A stretch of 64,000 nucleotides of DNA from CAWIUB01 sp963839995 (GCA_963839995.1 CAWIXH010000008.1:1-64000), one strand, 5' to 3'. Positions 25,869 through 35,789 are shown, counted from the first letter of the stretch. Translations and numbers: made by a program. The notes: a model not told the origin generated them from the sequence alone.

Positions 25869-27221
25869 TCAGGTGTTCGCCCCGATGACCTCGCGGTACC
25901 AGTGGTAGGAGTCCTTGGGCGTGCGCTTCAGGGTTTGGTAGTCGACGTGGATCAGGCCGAAGCGAGGGACGTAGCCTTCGGCCCATTCGAAGTTGTCGAG
26001 CAGCGACCACTGGAAGTAGCCGCGCACGTCGACCCCGGCCTCCATGGCGGTGTGGACGGCGCGCAGATGACTGTCGAGGTAATCGATGCGGCGTTGGTCG
26101 GCGACCCGGCCCTCAGTGTCGGGTTGGTCGTTGATGGCGCAGCCGTTCTCGGTGATGTAGACGGCCGGCAGCTTGGCGCCGTAACGGTCGGCGAGGCGCT
26201 GTAACAGGTCGCGGAACCCGTCCGGGACGATTGGCCAGTCGAGGTCGGTCCGAGGCTCCGCGACGACGGGCACGAACTCGTACGGCGCGGCCTCCGTGTC
26301 GCCACCGCCGGTGGAAGGGTTCGCGGCGACCCGGGTGGAGTAGTAGTAGTTGACCCCGTACCAGTCGATCGGGGCGGCGATGACCGTGAGGTCGTCGGCG
26401 ACCGGGCCGGGCATGGCGTCGGCGTAGTCGTCGGGGTATTCGCCGGTGATCAGCGGGTCCGAGTACAACCAGTTCTGCGACGCGTTGAACTGGCGGGCGG
26501 CTTCTCGGTCCGCGGCGGAGTCGGTGGCGGGTGAGGCGGGTAGGTGGCTGTTGGCGATGCCGATGTTGCTGGCGCCGGCGGCGCGCAGCGCCTGGACGGC
26601 GCGGCCGTGCGCCAGAAGCTGGTGGTGCGCGGCCGGCAGCGCGTCCAGGCCGAGCTTTCGACCAGGGGCGTGGATGCCCTGGCCGTAGCCGAGGGTGGTG
26701 AGCACGACCGGTTCGTTGATCGTCACCCATATCGGCACGCGGTCGGCGAAGCGCTGGCCGAGGATCTGGGCGTAGTCGGCGAAGCGGTCGGTGATGTCCC
26801 GGTTCAGCCAGCCGCCGGCGTCCTCCAGCGGCTGCGGAGTGTCCCAGTGGTACAGCGTTGGTGCGGGGGTCATGCTGGCGGCGCAGAGTTCGTCGATCAG
26901 CCGGTCGTAGAAGTCGAGCCCCGCCGGGTTGGCCGGGCCGGAGCCGGTGGGCTGGATCCGCGACCAGGCGAGGGAGAACCGGTACGCGGTGACGCCGAGG
27001 TCGCGCATGAGCGCGACGTCTTCGCGGTAACGGTGGTAGTGGTCGGTGGAGACGGCCCCGCTGCTGCCGTCAGCAATGCGGCCGGTTTGCGCGGAGAAGG
27101 TGTCCCAGGTGGACGGGCCACGGCCGCCGGCGTCAATGGCACCCTCGATCTGGTACGCGGAGGTCGACACGCCCCAGACGAAGCCGGTCGGGAAGGTTGG
27201 GAAGGTGGGTCGGTCGGTCAT
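25869..27221 (-). CDS. GH1 beta-glucosidase
   Basis: 450-aa glycoside hydrolase family 1 enzyme, the usual length of actinobacterial BglB proteins. GFVWGVSTSAYQIEG opens the barrel; the acid/base Glu is in TINEPVV and the nucleophile Glu in YITENGCAI. There is no signal peptide, so it acts in the cytosol on imported cellobiose or other beta-glucosides. ATG 27221 has AGGAGAG upstream and overlaps the TGA of the TetR gene (ATGA), so both are in one operon. Confidence 0.93.
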   Translation of the reverse strand: MTDRPTFPTFPTGFVWGVSTSAYQIEGAIDAGGRGPSTWDTFSAQTGRIADGSSGAVSTDHYHRYREDVALMRDLGVTAYRFSLAWSRIQPTGSGPANPAGLDFYDRLIDELCAASMTPAPTLYHWDTPQPLEDAGGWLNRDITDRFADYAQILGQRFADRVPIWVTINEPVVLTTLGYGQGIHAPGRKLGLDALPAAHHQLLAHGRAVQALRAAGASNIGIANSHLPASPATDSAADREAARQFNASQNWLYSDPLITGEYPDDYADAMPGPVADDLTVIAAPIDWYGVNYYYSTRVAANPSTGGGDTEAAPYEFVPVVAEPRTDLDWPIVPDGFRDLLQRLADRYGAKLPAVYITENGCAINDQPDTEGRVADQRRIDYLDSHLRAVHTAMEAGVDVRGYFQWSLLDNFEWAEGYVPRFGLIHVDYQTLKRTPKDSYHWYREVIGANT

Positions 27222-27946
27222 CGCTGCTCTCCTGGGGTCCGTCGCCGCCGAGCTGGCCGCGCCGTCGACGGAGATGTCGTTGTCTGGCCTGTGGTTCGTG
27301 CTGTCACGCCGCGGCGGGCGCGGGTCGTGCGAACCCCGAGGGTCTTCCGGAATCCGTCGAGGAACTGGTCGAAGGCGGCGATCATGTCGACCTTCTCGTT
27401 GAGCAGCCATTGCACCTGCAGCCCATCCATCACGGCAATGAGCTGCTCGGCGGCACAAGTGAGATCGGCGTCGCCGCCGATGTCGCCGGCGTCGCGGGCC
27501 GTGGTGAGCTGGTCGACGAAGTACCGGGTGACGTCCTCGTAGCGGGCGACGAAGAAGTCGTGGGCCGGGTGCTCGGGGTCGGTGGCCTCCGCCGACAGCG
27601 TGACGTACATCTGGATTAGGCCGGGCGCCGTCGAGTTGCGCCTCACCAGCTCGCGCAACCCGTCGAGCAGGTCCACACCTTCGCGAGCCGGACGAGTCCG
27701 CCGGGAGAGCTCCTCGCGATGCTCGAGCACGGCGACCAGCAGGCGTTCCTTCGAGCCGAAGTGGTGCAGCACGCCGGTGTCGGTCAGGCCAACGCGTTCG
27801 GCGATCTCGCGCACTGATCCGCCGCGATAGCCCAGTCGGCCGAACACATCGAGCGCGACGTCCAGGATCTGGACGCGTCGTGCCGCGGTCTTGGCGTACG
27901 GCCCCCGCGGCCCGCGCGGCGTCGGTGCTGTGGTCACGCCGCTCAC
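27218..27946 (-). CDS. TetR-family regulator of the glucoside unit
   Basis: 242 aa. The N-terminal HTH (about 22-66) contains QILDVALDVFGRLGYRGGSVREIAERVGL split across helices, and the tail is Arg/Thr-rich. It starts with a GTG or TTG-class codon near 27946 and its stop overlaps the GH1 start. The upstream region (27954-28010) holds an inverted repeat almost identical in layout to one before the sugar-binding-protein gene (28387-28423), so it probably represses its own operon and the divergent importer, as known for sugar-responsive TetR/LacI regulators. Confidence 0.87.
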   Translation of the reverse strand: MSGVTTAPTPRGPRGPYAKTAARRVQILDVALDVFGRLGYRGGSVREIAERVGLTDTGVLHHFGSKERLLVAVLEHREELSRRTRPAREGVDLLDGLRELVRRNSTAPGLIQMYVTLSAEATDPEHPAHDFFVARYEDVTRYFVDQLTTARDAGDIGGDADLTCAAEQLIAVMDGLQVQWLLNEKVDMIAAFDQFLDGFRKTLGVRTTRARRGVTARTTGQTTTSPSTARPARRRRTPGEQR

Positions 27947-27953
27947 TGTAGAA

Positions 27954-28010
27954 GAATCTTGGACGTAAACCTAGTCATCCCGACGTTTTCGAGTGTGGTC
28001 TGCCCACTCC
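27954..28010. promoter_or_regulatory. TetR operator/promoter, copy 1
   Basis: GAATCTT..ACGTAAACCTAG..GACGTTTTCGAG contains half-sites CGTAAACCT and (complement) CGAAAACGT. The whole block aligns base for base with 28387-28443, including the downstream GTCTGCCCA. Confidence 0.6.
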
Positions 28011-28039
28011 TCTGACGTGCCCGACCACGAGGATCGCGC

Positions 28040-28385
28040 CGCGCACCTACCCGGACGCGCGGGGCAAACGAAGCGCTCATCTCACACAGCGGCACCACTA
28101 CGGTGTCACGCCGTTTGCGCCGATCAGCGTTGACCACGAGGGCGGGTCGGCATGGTTTCTTGATCATGTGTCCGAACCCTTTGAGGAACTGATCGAGCGC
28201 AGCGACCGTGTCGACTCGTGACCGCGATGGCATGTTGGGCGGCCTCTGCGAAAGGTGCAGTACGACCCAGCCAACCGAATACCTCGAGAGCGACGTCGAG
28301 GATCTGCATGCGCCTCGCGGTGGTGTTGGGGTGCGGTCCGCGGGGTCCGCGCGCCCTGGCCGGTGTGCCGACGTCAGCGGTTCAA
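28040..28385 (-). pseudogene. decayed tandem copy of the TetR gene
   Basis: Reading leftward from about 28385 the product is similar to the start of the intact regulator: RGPRGPHPNTTARR then QILDVALEVFGWLG. After about 20 more codons the sequence jumps, in another frame, to VDTVAALDQFLKGFG, matching VDMIAAFDQFLDGFR near the C-terminus of the intact copy. The middle 110-130 codons are deleted. It keeps its own operator upstream (28387), so the gene was duplicated with its promoter and one copy died. Confidence 0.7.
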
Positions 28386-28386
28386 G

Positions 28387-28423
28387 GAATCTTCACCAAA
28401 ACCTAGACACCGCCAGGTTTTGG
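28387..28423. promoter_or_regulatory. TetR operator, copy 2, perfect 9-bp inverted repeat
   Basis: CCAAAACCT (28396-28404) and AGGTTTTGG (28415-28423) form a perfect inverted repeat with a 10-base spacer. It now serves as the upstream region of the rightward sugar ABC operon starting at 28593 and of the dead TetR copy. Confidence 0.65.
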
Positions 28424-28592
28424 AGCTAGCGTCTGCCCAATCATTTCGAGGCTGCGCTTAACCTAGCCGTTTCAACGTCGAAACAGGGCGGACTCGACAG
28501 CATGGCCATGGCGGATGCTGACCCGTCACTCGCGCGGCCGTGGAGTGTCGTCGTCTTGCCTGAGTGGCGGGACCTGATCGGAAGGAATGCTG

Positions 28593-29868
28593 ATGGTCCG
28601 TCGAGGCACTGCAGTGGCCGCCGTGATGGTGGCAGCCGCATTGGCGATGACTGCATGCGGTCGGTCTAGTACGAGCAATGCGGCGCCGGAGGCGGCGGGC
28701 AGCCTGTCTTCGGGCCCAGCCAAGGGGACGATCACGATCTGGGCCCAGGGTGAGGAGGGCACGGCGTTGCCGACGCTGACGAAGAAGTTTGAGGCTGCCA
28801 ACCCGGGGGTGAAGGTGAATATCACCGCGTTGCCGTGGGATGCCGCGCACAGCAAGTATCAGACCTCGATCGCGGGCGGGTCGACGCCGGACGTGGCGCA
28901 GATGGGCACGACCTGGATGGCTGATTTCGCTGACGCATTCGATCCGGTGCCTGGCTCCATCGATACCAGCGGAATGTTCGAAGGGGCGAAGTCGACCACG
29001 GTCGTAAACGGCTCGACCGTCGGCGTGCCGTGGTACGTCGACACGCGAGTCATCTACTACCGCACGGATCTGGCGCAGAAAGCCGGTTATGCCAGCCCGC
29101 CGACGACCTGGGATGACTTCAAGGCGATGGCGAAGGCGATGCAAACGAAAGCCGGCGCAAAATGGGGCATCAGCCTGCCTACCGGTGGCGCGGACGCGTT
29201 CCAGTCGATGCTGCCTTTCGTCTGGTCCAACGGCGCGTCGTTGGCCAACAGCGACAACACAAAGTGGACGTTCAACACCCCGGCGATGATTGATGCGCTG
29301 AAGTACTACCAGAGCTTCTTCACCGACGGAATCGCCGACAAGAACCCTGACACCGGGGCGGGCGCGGCCGAGTCCGCCTTTGTGAGCGGCCAGACGCCCA
29401 TGCTGATCGCCGGTCCGTCCGAGATCGGCTCGCTGAACCAGGCGGGCGGCGCATCGTTCGCCAGCAAGTACAGCGTCATGCAGATACCGAAAAAGGTAAG
29501 TTCGACCTCGTTCGTCGGCGGCTCCGAATCTAGTTGTGTTCAAGAAGTCGAAGAACCGCGATGCAGCGTGGAAGCTGGTTCAGTTCCTGTCGCAGCCCAG
29601 CAATCAAGCCGCCTGGCATAAGGCTGCCGGCGACCTGCCCGCTGTCAAATCGGCCTGGAACGATCCCGGGTTGAGCGGGGATGCGAAGCTGGCCGTGTTC
29701 AACGCCCAGCTCGCCGACACTAAGTCGCCGCCGACCCTCACCACATGGACCCAGGTCAGCGCGGCCGCGGACACGCAGCTGGAGCAGATCGTGAAGAGCG
29801 GGGAGGATCCTGCGAAGGCGATGAAGTCGTTGCAGTCTTCCGCGGACTCCATCGGCACCAAGAGCTGA
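28593..29868 (+). pseudogene. sugar ABC transporter binding lipoprotein, split by one frameshift
   Basis: Family-1 solute-binding protein, about 425 aa if repaired. ATG 28593 is preferred over ATG 28587 because AAGGA ends 6 bases before it. The lipoprotein Cys is in AMTACG. The ligand domain reads normally (GTITIWAQGEEGTA, STPDVAQMGTTWMADF, GVPWYVDTRVIYYR) up to SFVGGS near 29520. A single extra base then shifts the frame; the next frame resumes with NLVVFKKSKN and ends at 29868 with SADSIGTKS. The gene is either newly broken or misread; its permeases look intact, so an error in the sequence is plausible. Confidence 0.8.
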
Positions 29869-29870
29869 CC

Positions 29871-30815
29871 ATGGCCACGACAACCGCGCTTGCGGGCGGC
29901 GTTTCCAACTCCGGCCGCAAGCGGCGCAACCGGATCGGGCGCCCACGACGCAAGCAGACCCTCGTCGCCTGGGGCTTCGCTGTGCCGTTCGTGCTGTCGT
30001 TCGGCATCTTCATGGTGGTGCCGCTGGTGTCGTCGCTCCTCATGTCGTTCACCGATTTCAAGAGCAGTGACGTGCAGGACCCGAGCGGCGTCAACTTCGT
30101 CGGCCTCGAGCAGTTCCGCAGGCTGTTCAGCGACCCGGTGTTCCGCAAGTCAATGCTCAACACGGCGTACTTCGTCGTCGTCGGCATCCCCTTGACGCTG
30201 GTGGTGTCGTTGCTGCTCGCGGTGGCACTCAACAGCGGCATCCACCGGTTTCGGTCCTTATTCCGAGTCGGTTTCTACGCACCCGTCGTGACGAGCATCG
30301 TCGCGATCGCGGTCGTCTGGCGGTTCATCCTGCAACCGGACGGGCTGCTCAACCACCTGCTCGGATTCATTGGTATCAGCGGGCCGAACTGGCTCAACGA
30401 CACCAAGTGGTCCATGCCTTCGATGATTCTGCTCGCGGTCTGGCGAAACATGGGTACATCGATGGTGATTCTGTTAGCTGGGCTGCAGAGTGTTCCGGTT
30501 GAGGTCCAGGAAGCAGCGATGACCGACGGGGCCACCACACGGCAACGGTTCTTCAAAATCACGTTACCGCTGCTTCGGCCGACGTTGCTGGTGACCGCCG
30601 TGTTGCTCTCGGTCGGATATCTGCAGTTCTTCGAGGAACCTTTCGTGATGACCAGAGGCGGCCCGTTGAATTCGACGTTGTCGGTCACCTATTTCACGTA
30701 CAACCAGTTCGGCTTCGGCAAGTACGGGCTCGCGTCGGCCGCCAGCTACGTCCTTTTCCTGGCGATCGTGCTGTTGAGCCTGATCCAGTTCCGAGCCTTC
30801 CGATCACAGGATTGA
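29871..30815 (+). CDS. sugar ABC transporter permease 1 (MalF/UgpA type)
   Basis: 314-aa membrane protein with six predicted segments; the first is WGFAVPFVLSFGIFMVVPLV (about 34-53). The EAA loop is VQEAAMTDGATTRQRFFKITLPLL. ATG 29871 lies 2 bases after the binding-protein stop. With the next permease it forms the heterodimeric channel of a carbohydrate importer; no dedicated ATPase is in the operon, so a shared MsiK-type ATPase elsewhere is likely, as is common in Actinomycetota. Confidence 0.9.
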   Translation: MATTTALAGGVSNSGRKRRNRIGRPRRKQTLVAWGFAVPFVLSFGIFMVVPLVSSLLMSFTDFKSSDVQDPSGVNFVGLEQFRRLFSDPVFRKSMLNTAYFVVVGIPLTLVVSLLLAVALNSGIHRFRSLFRVGFYAPVVTSIVAIAVVWRFILQPDGLLNHLLGFIGISGPNWLNDTKWSMPSMILLAVWRNMGTSMVILLAGLQSVPVEVQEAAMTDGATTRQRFFKITLPLLRPTLLVTAVLLSVGYLQFFEEPFVMTRGGPLNSTLSVTYFTYNQFGFGKYGLASAASYVLFLAIVLLSLIQFRAFRSQD

Positions 30816-30823
30816 GGCCCGCT

Positions 30824-31720
30824 GTGACGATCACCGAAGACACCCCGCTTGCCGTCGATGAGGTTGCTGCGCCGTCCCGCGACACTAGCGTCGTTTTCGC
30901 CCGGTCCGCGCGTCGTCAGTGGTGGACGTACGCCTGGCTGACCATCGGCGGGGTCATTACCCTGATGCCGTTTCTGTGGATGGTTCTGGGGTCATTCAAG
31001 ACGCAGGGCGAGATTCTGCGCGACCCTACCGGGTGGATACCGAAGTCGGCCACGCTTGGCAACTACCGGCGCTGGTTCGGTGAGCTGGGCATCCAGCACT
31101 ATTTCCTGAACAGCCTGGTTGTCGCTGTCGTCACCGTGTTTGGCAATCTCGTGTTCTGCTCGATGGTGGGTTATGCATTGGCCAAGATGGCCTTTCCCGG
31201 TAAGCGGATCCTGTTCGGTATGGTCATGGTCACCCTCATGGTCCCCGGCGTGGTCACCTTTGTTCCGCTGTTTGTCATGATCAGCAGACTCGGTCTGGTG
31301 AACACCTATCCGGGGCTGTTTCTGCCGTTCCTGGCTGGACCGATGGGCGTCTTCTTGATGCGCCAATTCATGCTCGGAATCCCCGATTCTCTCATCGAAG
31401 CAGCACGCATCGATGGCGCCGGTGAGATCAAAATCTTCCTCAGGGTGGTGCTGCCCCTGTGTAAGCCGCCGCTAGCCACCCTGACAATCTTCTCGTTCCT
31501 GGCGTCCTGGAACAATTTCCTGTGGCCGCTCGTGGTGGCGCAAAACCAGCACAAGTACACGTTGCCGGTCGCCTTGTCGCTGTTCTCGACCGGTGAGCAT
31601 GCCACCGACTACGGGCTGCTGCTCGCCGGCTCCGTGCTCGTCGTCGGCCCGATGGTCGTGCTGTTTGTTGCGCTGCAACGCTTCTTCACCCAGAGCGTCG
31701 CCTCGACCGGAATCAAATGA
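30824..31720 (+). CDS. sugar ABC transporter permease 2 (MalG type)
   Basis: 298-aa membrane protein from GTG 30824, with GAGG 6 bases upstream. A TTG at 30812 overlapping the previous stop is an alternative start (302 aa). A cytosolic N-tail of about 28 residues precedes the first membrane segment (WLTIGGVITLMPFLWMVLG). The EAA loop is LIEAARIDGAGEIKIFLRVVLPL. It completes the importer that supplies substrate for the glucosidases at 25869 and 31794. Confidence 0.88.
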   Translation: MTITEDTPLAVDEVAAPSRDTSVVFARSARRQWWTYAWLTIGGVITLMPFLWMVLGSFKTQGEILRDPTGWIPKSATLGNYRRWFGELGIQHYFLNSLVVAVVTVFGNLVFCSMVGYALAKMAFPGKRILFGMVMVTLMVPGVVTFVPLFVMISRLGLVNTYPGLFLPFLAGPMGVFLMRQFMLGIPDSLIEAARIDGAGEIKIFLRVVLPLCKPPLATLTIFSFLASWNNFLWPLVVAQNQHKYTLPVALSLFSTGEHATDYGLLLAGSVLVVGPMVVLFVALQRFFTQSVASTGIK

Positions 31721-31793
31721 CCGAGAGCCGTCAAGGGTCGTCCCAGCGTGACCGGCGAAACCCTCCGCCGCCGAGAGGCAGCTTCCTGCTGAG

Positions 31794-34085
31794 GTGGACG
31801 TGAATACTGTCGCTGCGTACCGGGATGCATCCCTGCCGATCGAAGCACGGATCGATGATCTGCTGGCACGGATGACCCTCCCGGAGAAGGTGGGGCAGAT
31901 GCTGCAGCTCGACGCCCATCAGGATTTGCATGACGCAGTGTCGACGAAGCTCGCGGGATCTTTACTTCATGCGTCGCCGTCGCGGATCGATGAGGCGATC
32001 GAACTCGCCGCCCGAACACGGCTCGGGATCCCGCTGCTCATTGCCGACGATTGCATTCACGGCCACTCTTTTTGGCCGGGCGCGACAATCTTCCCGACTC
32101 AGCTTGCGATGGCCGCCACCTGGGATCCGTTGCTCCTGGAGCGGGCTGCCCGCTCGATCGCCGCCGAGGTCGCCGCCACTGGAATTCATTGGACCTTTTC
32201 GCCGGTGTTGTGTCTGGCTCGGGATCTGCGGTGGGGCCGGATCGGTGAAACGTTCGGTGAGGATCCTTATCTCGTCGGCGAGTTGGGCGCCGCAATGGTG
32301 CGCGGCTATCAGGGTGATGGTCTGCACGACCCCACGGCGATCCTTGCCTGCGCGAAGCATTTCGCGGGCTATTCGGAGACCCAGGGCGGCCGCGACGCCA
32401 GCGAGGCAGATATCAGCCCGCGCAAGCTACGGTCTTGGCAGTTGCCGCCGTTCGAGCGGGTAGTCCGCGAGGGCTGTCGGATCGTCATGCTCGGCTATCA
32501 GGCGATGGACGGGGTCCCGATCACGGCGAACCGCTGGCTGCTCAACGACGTGCTGAAAGAAGAGTGGGGCTTCACCGGAGTCTTGGTCACTGACTGGGAC
32601 AACGTCGGCCGCATGGTCTGGGAGCAGCGGGTCTGCGAGGACATCGAGCAAGCGGCGACCGTCGCGGTCCGGGCCGGCAACGACCTGATCATGAGCACAC
32701 CGGACTTCTTCGAAGGCGCGCAGTCGGCGGTCGATTCGGACCTGCTCGAGCAGGCGGATATCGACGCCGCAGTCCGGCGTGTCCTCCGACTCAAGTTCGA
32801 GCTCGGCCTGTTCGAAAATCCTCGAGCCCCGGACCCCAGCCGCCAAGAAGCGGTGATCGGCTGCGCAGAGCACGCCGCACTGAACCTGGAAGTCGCTCGG
32901 CGATCGATCGTCCTACTCCGCAATGACGGGACCCTGCCCTTAGACGGCGGGCTGACCGCGGGCCGCGACGGACGAGCGCTCAGCAAAGACACCCACCGCA
33001 GAATCGCGGTCATCGGTGCGAACGCCGATGACCCTCATGCGCAGTTAGGTGACTGGGCCGGCTCCTCAGGGCAGGTCGACTGGATGATCGACGGACACCC
33101 CCGTGACGACGTCGAGACCGTCCTGGACGGATTCCGCGCCCTCGCACCGGCGGATTGGGTCGTCACTTACGCGCGCGGCGCCGGCGTCGGCCGGCCGGTA
33201 CCGAATCCGGAACGCGAGGCCAACCCTGATGGTCAACGCCCGCCGCCGCGGTTCCAGGCAGCGCCCGTCGTGCCCGCCATGATCGCCGAAGCGATCGCCG
33301 CTGCCCGCGCCGCCGACTACACAATCGTCGTCGTCGGAGACGTCGTCGCACTCACCGGCGAGCACCGGTCAACGGCGACACTGGAACTTCAGGGCGGTCA
33401 ATGCGCCCTCCTCGATGCGCTAGCCCAAGTCGGCACACCGATGATCGTCGTGCTCGTCAATTCCAAGCCCGCGGTCCTACCCGAGTCGGTGATGAACGCG
33501 GCCGCACTGATCCAAGCCTTCAATCCCGGGATGCGCGGCGGCAGAGCGATCACCGAACTCGTGCTGGGCCTGATCGAGCCCACCGGTCGACTCCCGCTGT
33601 CGTTCGCCCGACACGTCGGACAGCAGCCGATCTACTACAACCAGATCCGGGGTCAGCACGGCGACCGCTATGCCGACCTCACCCAGGATCCCCTGTTCGC
33701 CTTCGGACAGGGCCTGAACTACACGCACATCCAATACAGCAATCTCGTCATCACCGAGCCCGTGGTTGCACCCGATGACACGATCCGCGCCCAGATAACG
33801 CTGACAAACACCGGCAGCCGACCCGCCCTGGAAACCATCCAGACCTACATCCGCGACCTCGTCACCGGCGTCACCTGGGCGGAGAAGGAGCTCAAAGCAT
33901 TCCAACAGATAGATGTCCGGCCCGGCGAATCCGTCAAAATCAGCATCGAACTGCCCGCCGCCTCGTGCACCCTGGTCACCGCCGACGAACGCCGAATCGT
34001 CGAACCAGGAAACTTCGAATTGCTCGTCGGCCCGAGCTCACAGGAGGCAGACCTACTCACCGCCGGCTTCACGATAAAGCCTTGA
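31794..34085 (+). CDS. GH3 beta-glucosidase/beta-xylosidase
   Basis: 763-aa glycoside hydrolase family 3 protein without a signal peptide, so likely cytosolic. The N-terminal barrel has KVGQMLQLD, RWGRIGETFGEDPYL and KHFAGYSETQGGRD; the nucleophile is Asp of VLVTDWDNV. The C-terminal alpha/beta sandwich (RRSIVLLRNDGTLPL onward) and a fibronectin-like tail (from about 650) follow. GTG 31794 is the longest start; GTG 31800 has a better-placed GAGG. It lies 73 bases after the permease and probably belongs to the same operon. Confidence 0.9.
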   Translation: MDVNTVAAYRDASLPIEARIDDLLARMTLPEKVGQMLQLDAHQDLHDAVSTKLAGSLLHASPSRIDEAIELAARTRLGIPLLIADDCIHGHSFWPGATIFPTQLAMAATWDPLLLERAARSIAAEVAATGIHWTFSPVLCLARDLRWGRIGETFGEDPYLVGELGAAMVRGYQGDGLHDPTAILACAKHFAGYSETQGGRDASEADISPRKLRSWQLPPFERVVREGCRIVMLGYQAMDGVPITANRWLLNDVLKEEWGFTGVLVTDWDNVGRMVWEQRVCEDIEQAATVAVRAGNDLIMSTPDFFEGAQSAVDSDLLEQADIDAAVRRVLRLKFELGLFENPRAPDPSRQEAVIGCAEHAALNLEVARRSIVLLRNDGTLPLDGGLTAGRDGRALSKDTHRRIAVIGANADDPHAQLGDWAGSSGQVDWMIDGHPRDDVETVLDGFRALAPADWVVTYARGAGVGRPVPNPEREANPDGQRPPPRFQAAPVVPAMIAEAIAAARAADYTIVVVGDVVALTGEHRSTATLELQGGQCALLDALAQVGTPMIVVLVNSKPAVLPESVMNAAALIQAFNPGMRGGRAITELVLGLIEPTGRLPLSFARHVGQQPIYYNQIRGQHGDRYADLTQDPLFAFGQGLNYTHIQYSNLVITEPVVAPDDTIRAQITLTNTGSRPALETIQTYIRDLVTGVTWAEKELKAFQQIDVRPGESVKISIELPAASCTLVTADERRIVEPGNFELLVGPSSQEADLLTAGFTIKP

Positions 34086-34844
34086 CGGCCGAGCAGTTCG
34101 TCCATGCGTTGGGCCGCTCGCACTCCAGGCCGCTCTGAACGATAGTCACTCGGCGTTGAACCCGAAGTACTCACTCGCCAACGCGGAGGTTGTGGCCGAA
34201 CCTTCCGCAGTTCTTAACAAGCGGGGAGTGGGCGGTCCCGGCCGCGGCTCCAAGGGCGCTCGACTGGGTGGCTCGTCGACGTACCGATCGCGACCATGTT
34301 CGCCGCAAACCCCGGCCGAGGCGCCGCGCCTGACGGTAGATTTTCGCCAGGACCTGGTAGGCGAGCCCCTAGACCATGGTGGCGCTGGGTCTGTTGCGTT
34401 GGTCGATCGTCGTTGGGCGCGACAGACGCGCCCATCGGATAGTGGGCGGTCCTGAGGCGTCGCTACGGAGCTCCGCGCGGTCGATCTCGTCCGTAGGTGC
34501 GACGTCACGTGTTCGGTGAAGGCGCCCCGATTTGATGCCTCGGCCCCAGACATCTCGGGCCGACTACATCCCGCCCTGCGGGATGGTCAATCAGCGTTCA
34601 CCGCGAACCGATCGCGGTCGGCACTGCTCTCCGCACGTGCACGCAGACAGCAAATCCGGGGCTGTTGGGGTGAGAACAGTCGTCGACGGCCACGTTGGTG
34701 CCGCCGCACCGTATCTGTGAGATTCCCCGGGACGGCCGGGGACTCGGTTGCTTGAGTCACTAGCCGATTGATGCCACCGGGTGGGTACCCAACCTCCGGG
34801 AGGTACCAAACTCGTTGACGACGATGCATTCCGGGCGGACCGCG
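34086..34844. other. 759-base stretch with repeat copy B, no gene
   Basis: Frames on both strands are short and lack coding bias. Repeat copy B lies at 34672-34722. The stretch marks the left edge of the gene graveyard that continues to about 41.4 kb. Confidence 0.55.
34672..34722 (+). repeat. dispersed palindromic repeat, copy B (3' arm decayed)
   Basis: GAGAACAG-TCG..GACGGCCACGTTGGTG-CCGCCGCA is preserved, but the right arm TGTTCTC reads ATCTGTGAG. Together with copy C in the same orientation it brackets the restriction-endonuclease-like gene. Confidence 0.65.
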
Positions 34845-35789
34845 CTACCTCTTGCGCTTGCCTTTCGTGGCACTCGCAGACCTCTTCGGCTTGAAGCGAA
34901 TGGAGGCCTTCTTCTCCGATGCACTGTGGTCTGTGATGACGACGAGCACCTTGCCGTCGCCGATCTCGGACTCGCCGAACGCGTATGTCGTCGACTGAAG
35001 TTCGCGGTAGGTCATCGGGACTTCGGTCACGCCGATGTCTATCGGGCCCACCATCCGGAGCCTTGTCACGCGGCGGAGAACAGGTGGGTCGATGTCGTCC
35101 TCGCGGACGAGCAGTCGGACGGGCTCATCGGTAGCTGTCCATCGCAGGTTCACAAGATCCACGACAACTTCAAGAAAAGTCTCGTCGCCCGTCGCGTCGC
35201 GAAGCGCCTCGGTCGGATCGATCCGCGGTCGAATCTGATTCACCACGTCAAGAACGGTGCCAGCTTCGTTCCCGTCGTCGGTGAAGATGAGGATGTTGGG
35301 CATGGCCTGGAACCACTCCTCGGCGAGCTCCTCGGTCGCGGCCACCGTGACCTCGACGCGTGTTGGGGGGTGCATCTCAAGTTTCTTCACCCACAGCGCG
35401 TTGAGACGATCAGAGACCGACTCGCCAAAGTCCTCTCGGATATGGCCCGGGACGACGGTCTCGATCCCGAGCTTCTCAGCGACCCTTAGGGCCTCCTTCG
35501 TGAACCCTGAGCTTGATGCGAGAACCAGCAGGTTGGTTGGCAGCCTCTGGTGCTTGCTGTGTTCCTGCTCCACCCATTGGACGTCCTGAACGCGGGCATG
35601 ATCGCGGCACTCGACGCTGACGATGACCTTGTGCCCGGCCACAACTGACTCGATGCAAATGTCAACCTCGCGGGTCGCGCCCGAAAGCCGGTCCGACAAC
35701 ATCCTCGACTCGGTAACGACGGCGTCGCCGGCGAGATGGGACTGAACAAGGGCAACCACTTCCTGGAATGTGTTGGTCCGCTTGCCCAC
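34845..35789 (-). CDS. restriction-endonuclease-like (PD-(D/E)xK) protein
   Basis: 314 aa from GTG 35789. The nuclease-like core is in the first 100 residues: REVDICI, then VIVSVECRDHARVQDVQWVEQ, matching an Mrr-like pattern Asp ... Glu-x-Lys with Arg in place of the Lys. The middle and C-terminal parts (about 150-290) are not recognised, and the tail is Lys/Arg-rich. Proteins with ECRDHAR appear as stand-alone nuclease-like proteins of unknown role. GTG 35789 is chosen because coding character ends there; the frame stays open to 36251 but becomes Arg-rich noise, and no ribosome-binding site is seen. Repeat copies B and C flank it. Confidence 0.6.
   Translation of the reverse strand: MGKRTNTFQEVVALVQSHLAGDAVVTESRMLSDRLSGATREVDICIESVVAGHKVIVSVECRDHARVQDVQWVEQEHSKHQRLPTNLLVLASSSGFTKEALRVAEKLGIETVVPGHIREDFGESVSDRLNALWVKKLEMHPPTRVEVTVAATEELAEEWFQAMPNILIFTDDGNEAGTVLDVVNQIRPRIDPTEALRDATGDETFLEVVVDLVNLRWTATDEPVRLLVREDDIDPPVLRRVTRLRMVGPIDIGVTEVPMTYRELQSTTYAFGESEIGDGKVLVVITDHSASEKKASIRFKPKRSASATKGKRKR

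Noticed and set aside
34156..34455. Possible 99-codon gene after the GH3 gene
   Set aside because: No coding bias, no ribosome-binding site and no recognisable product.
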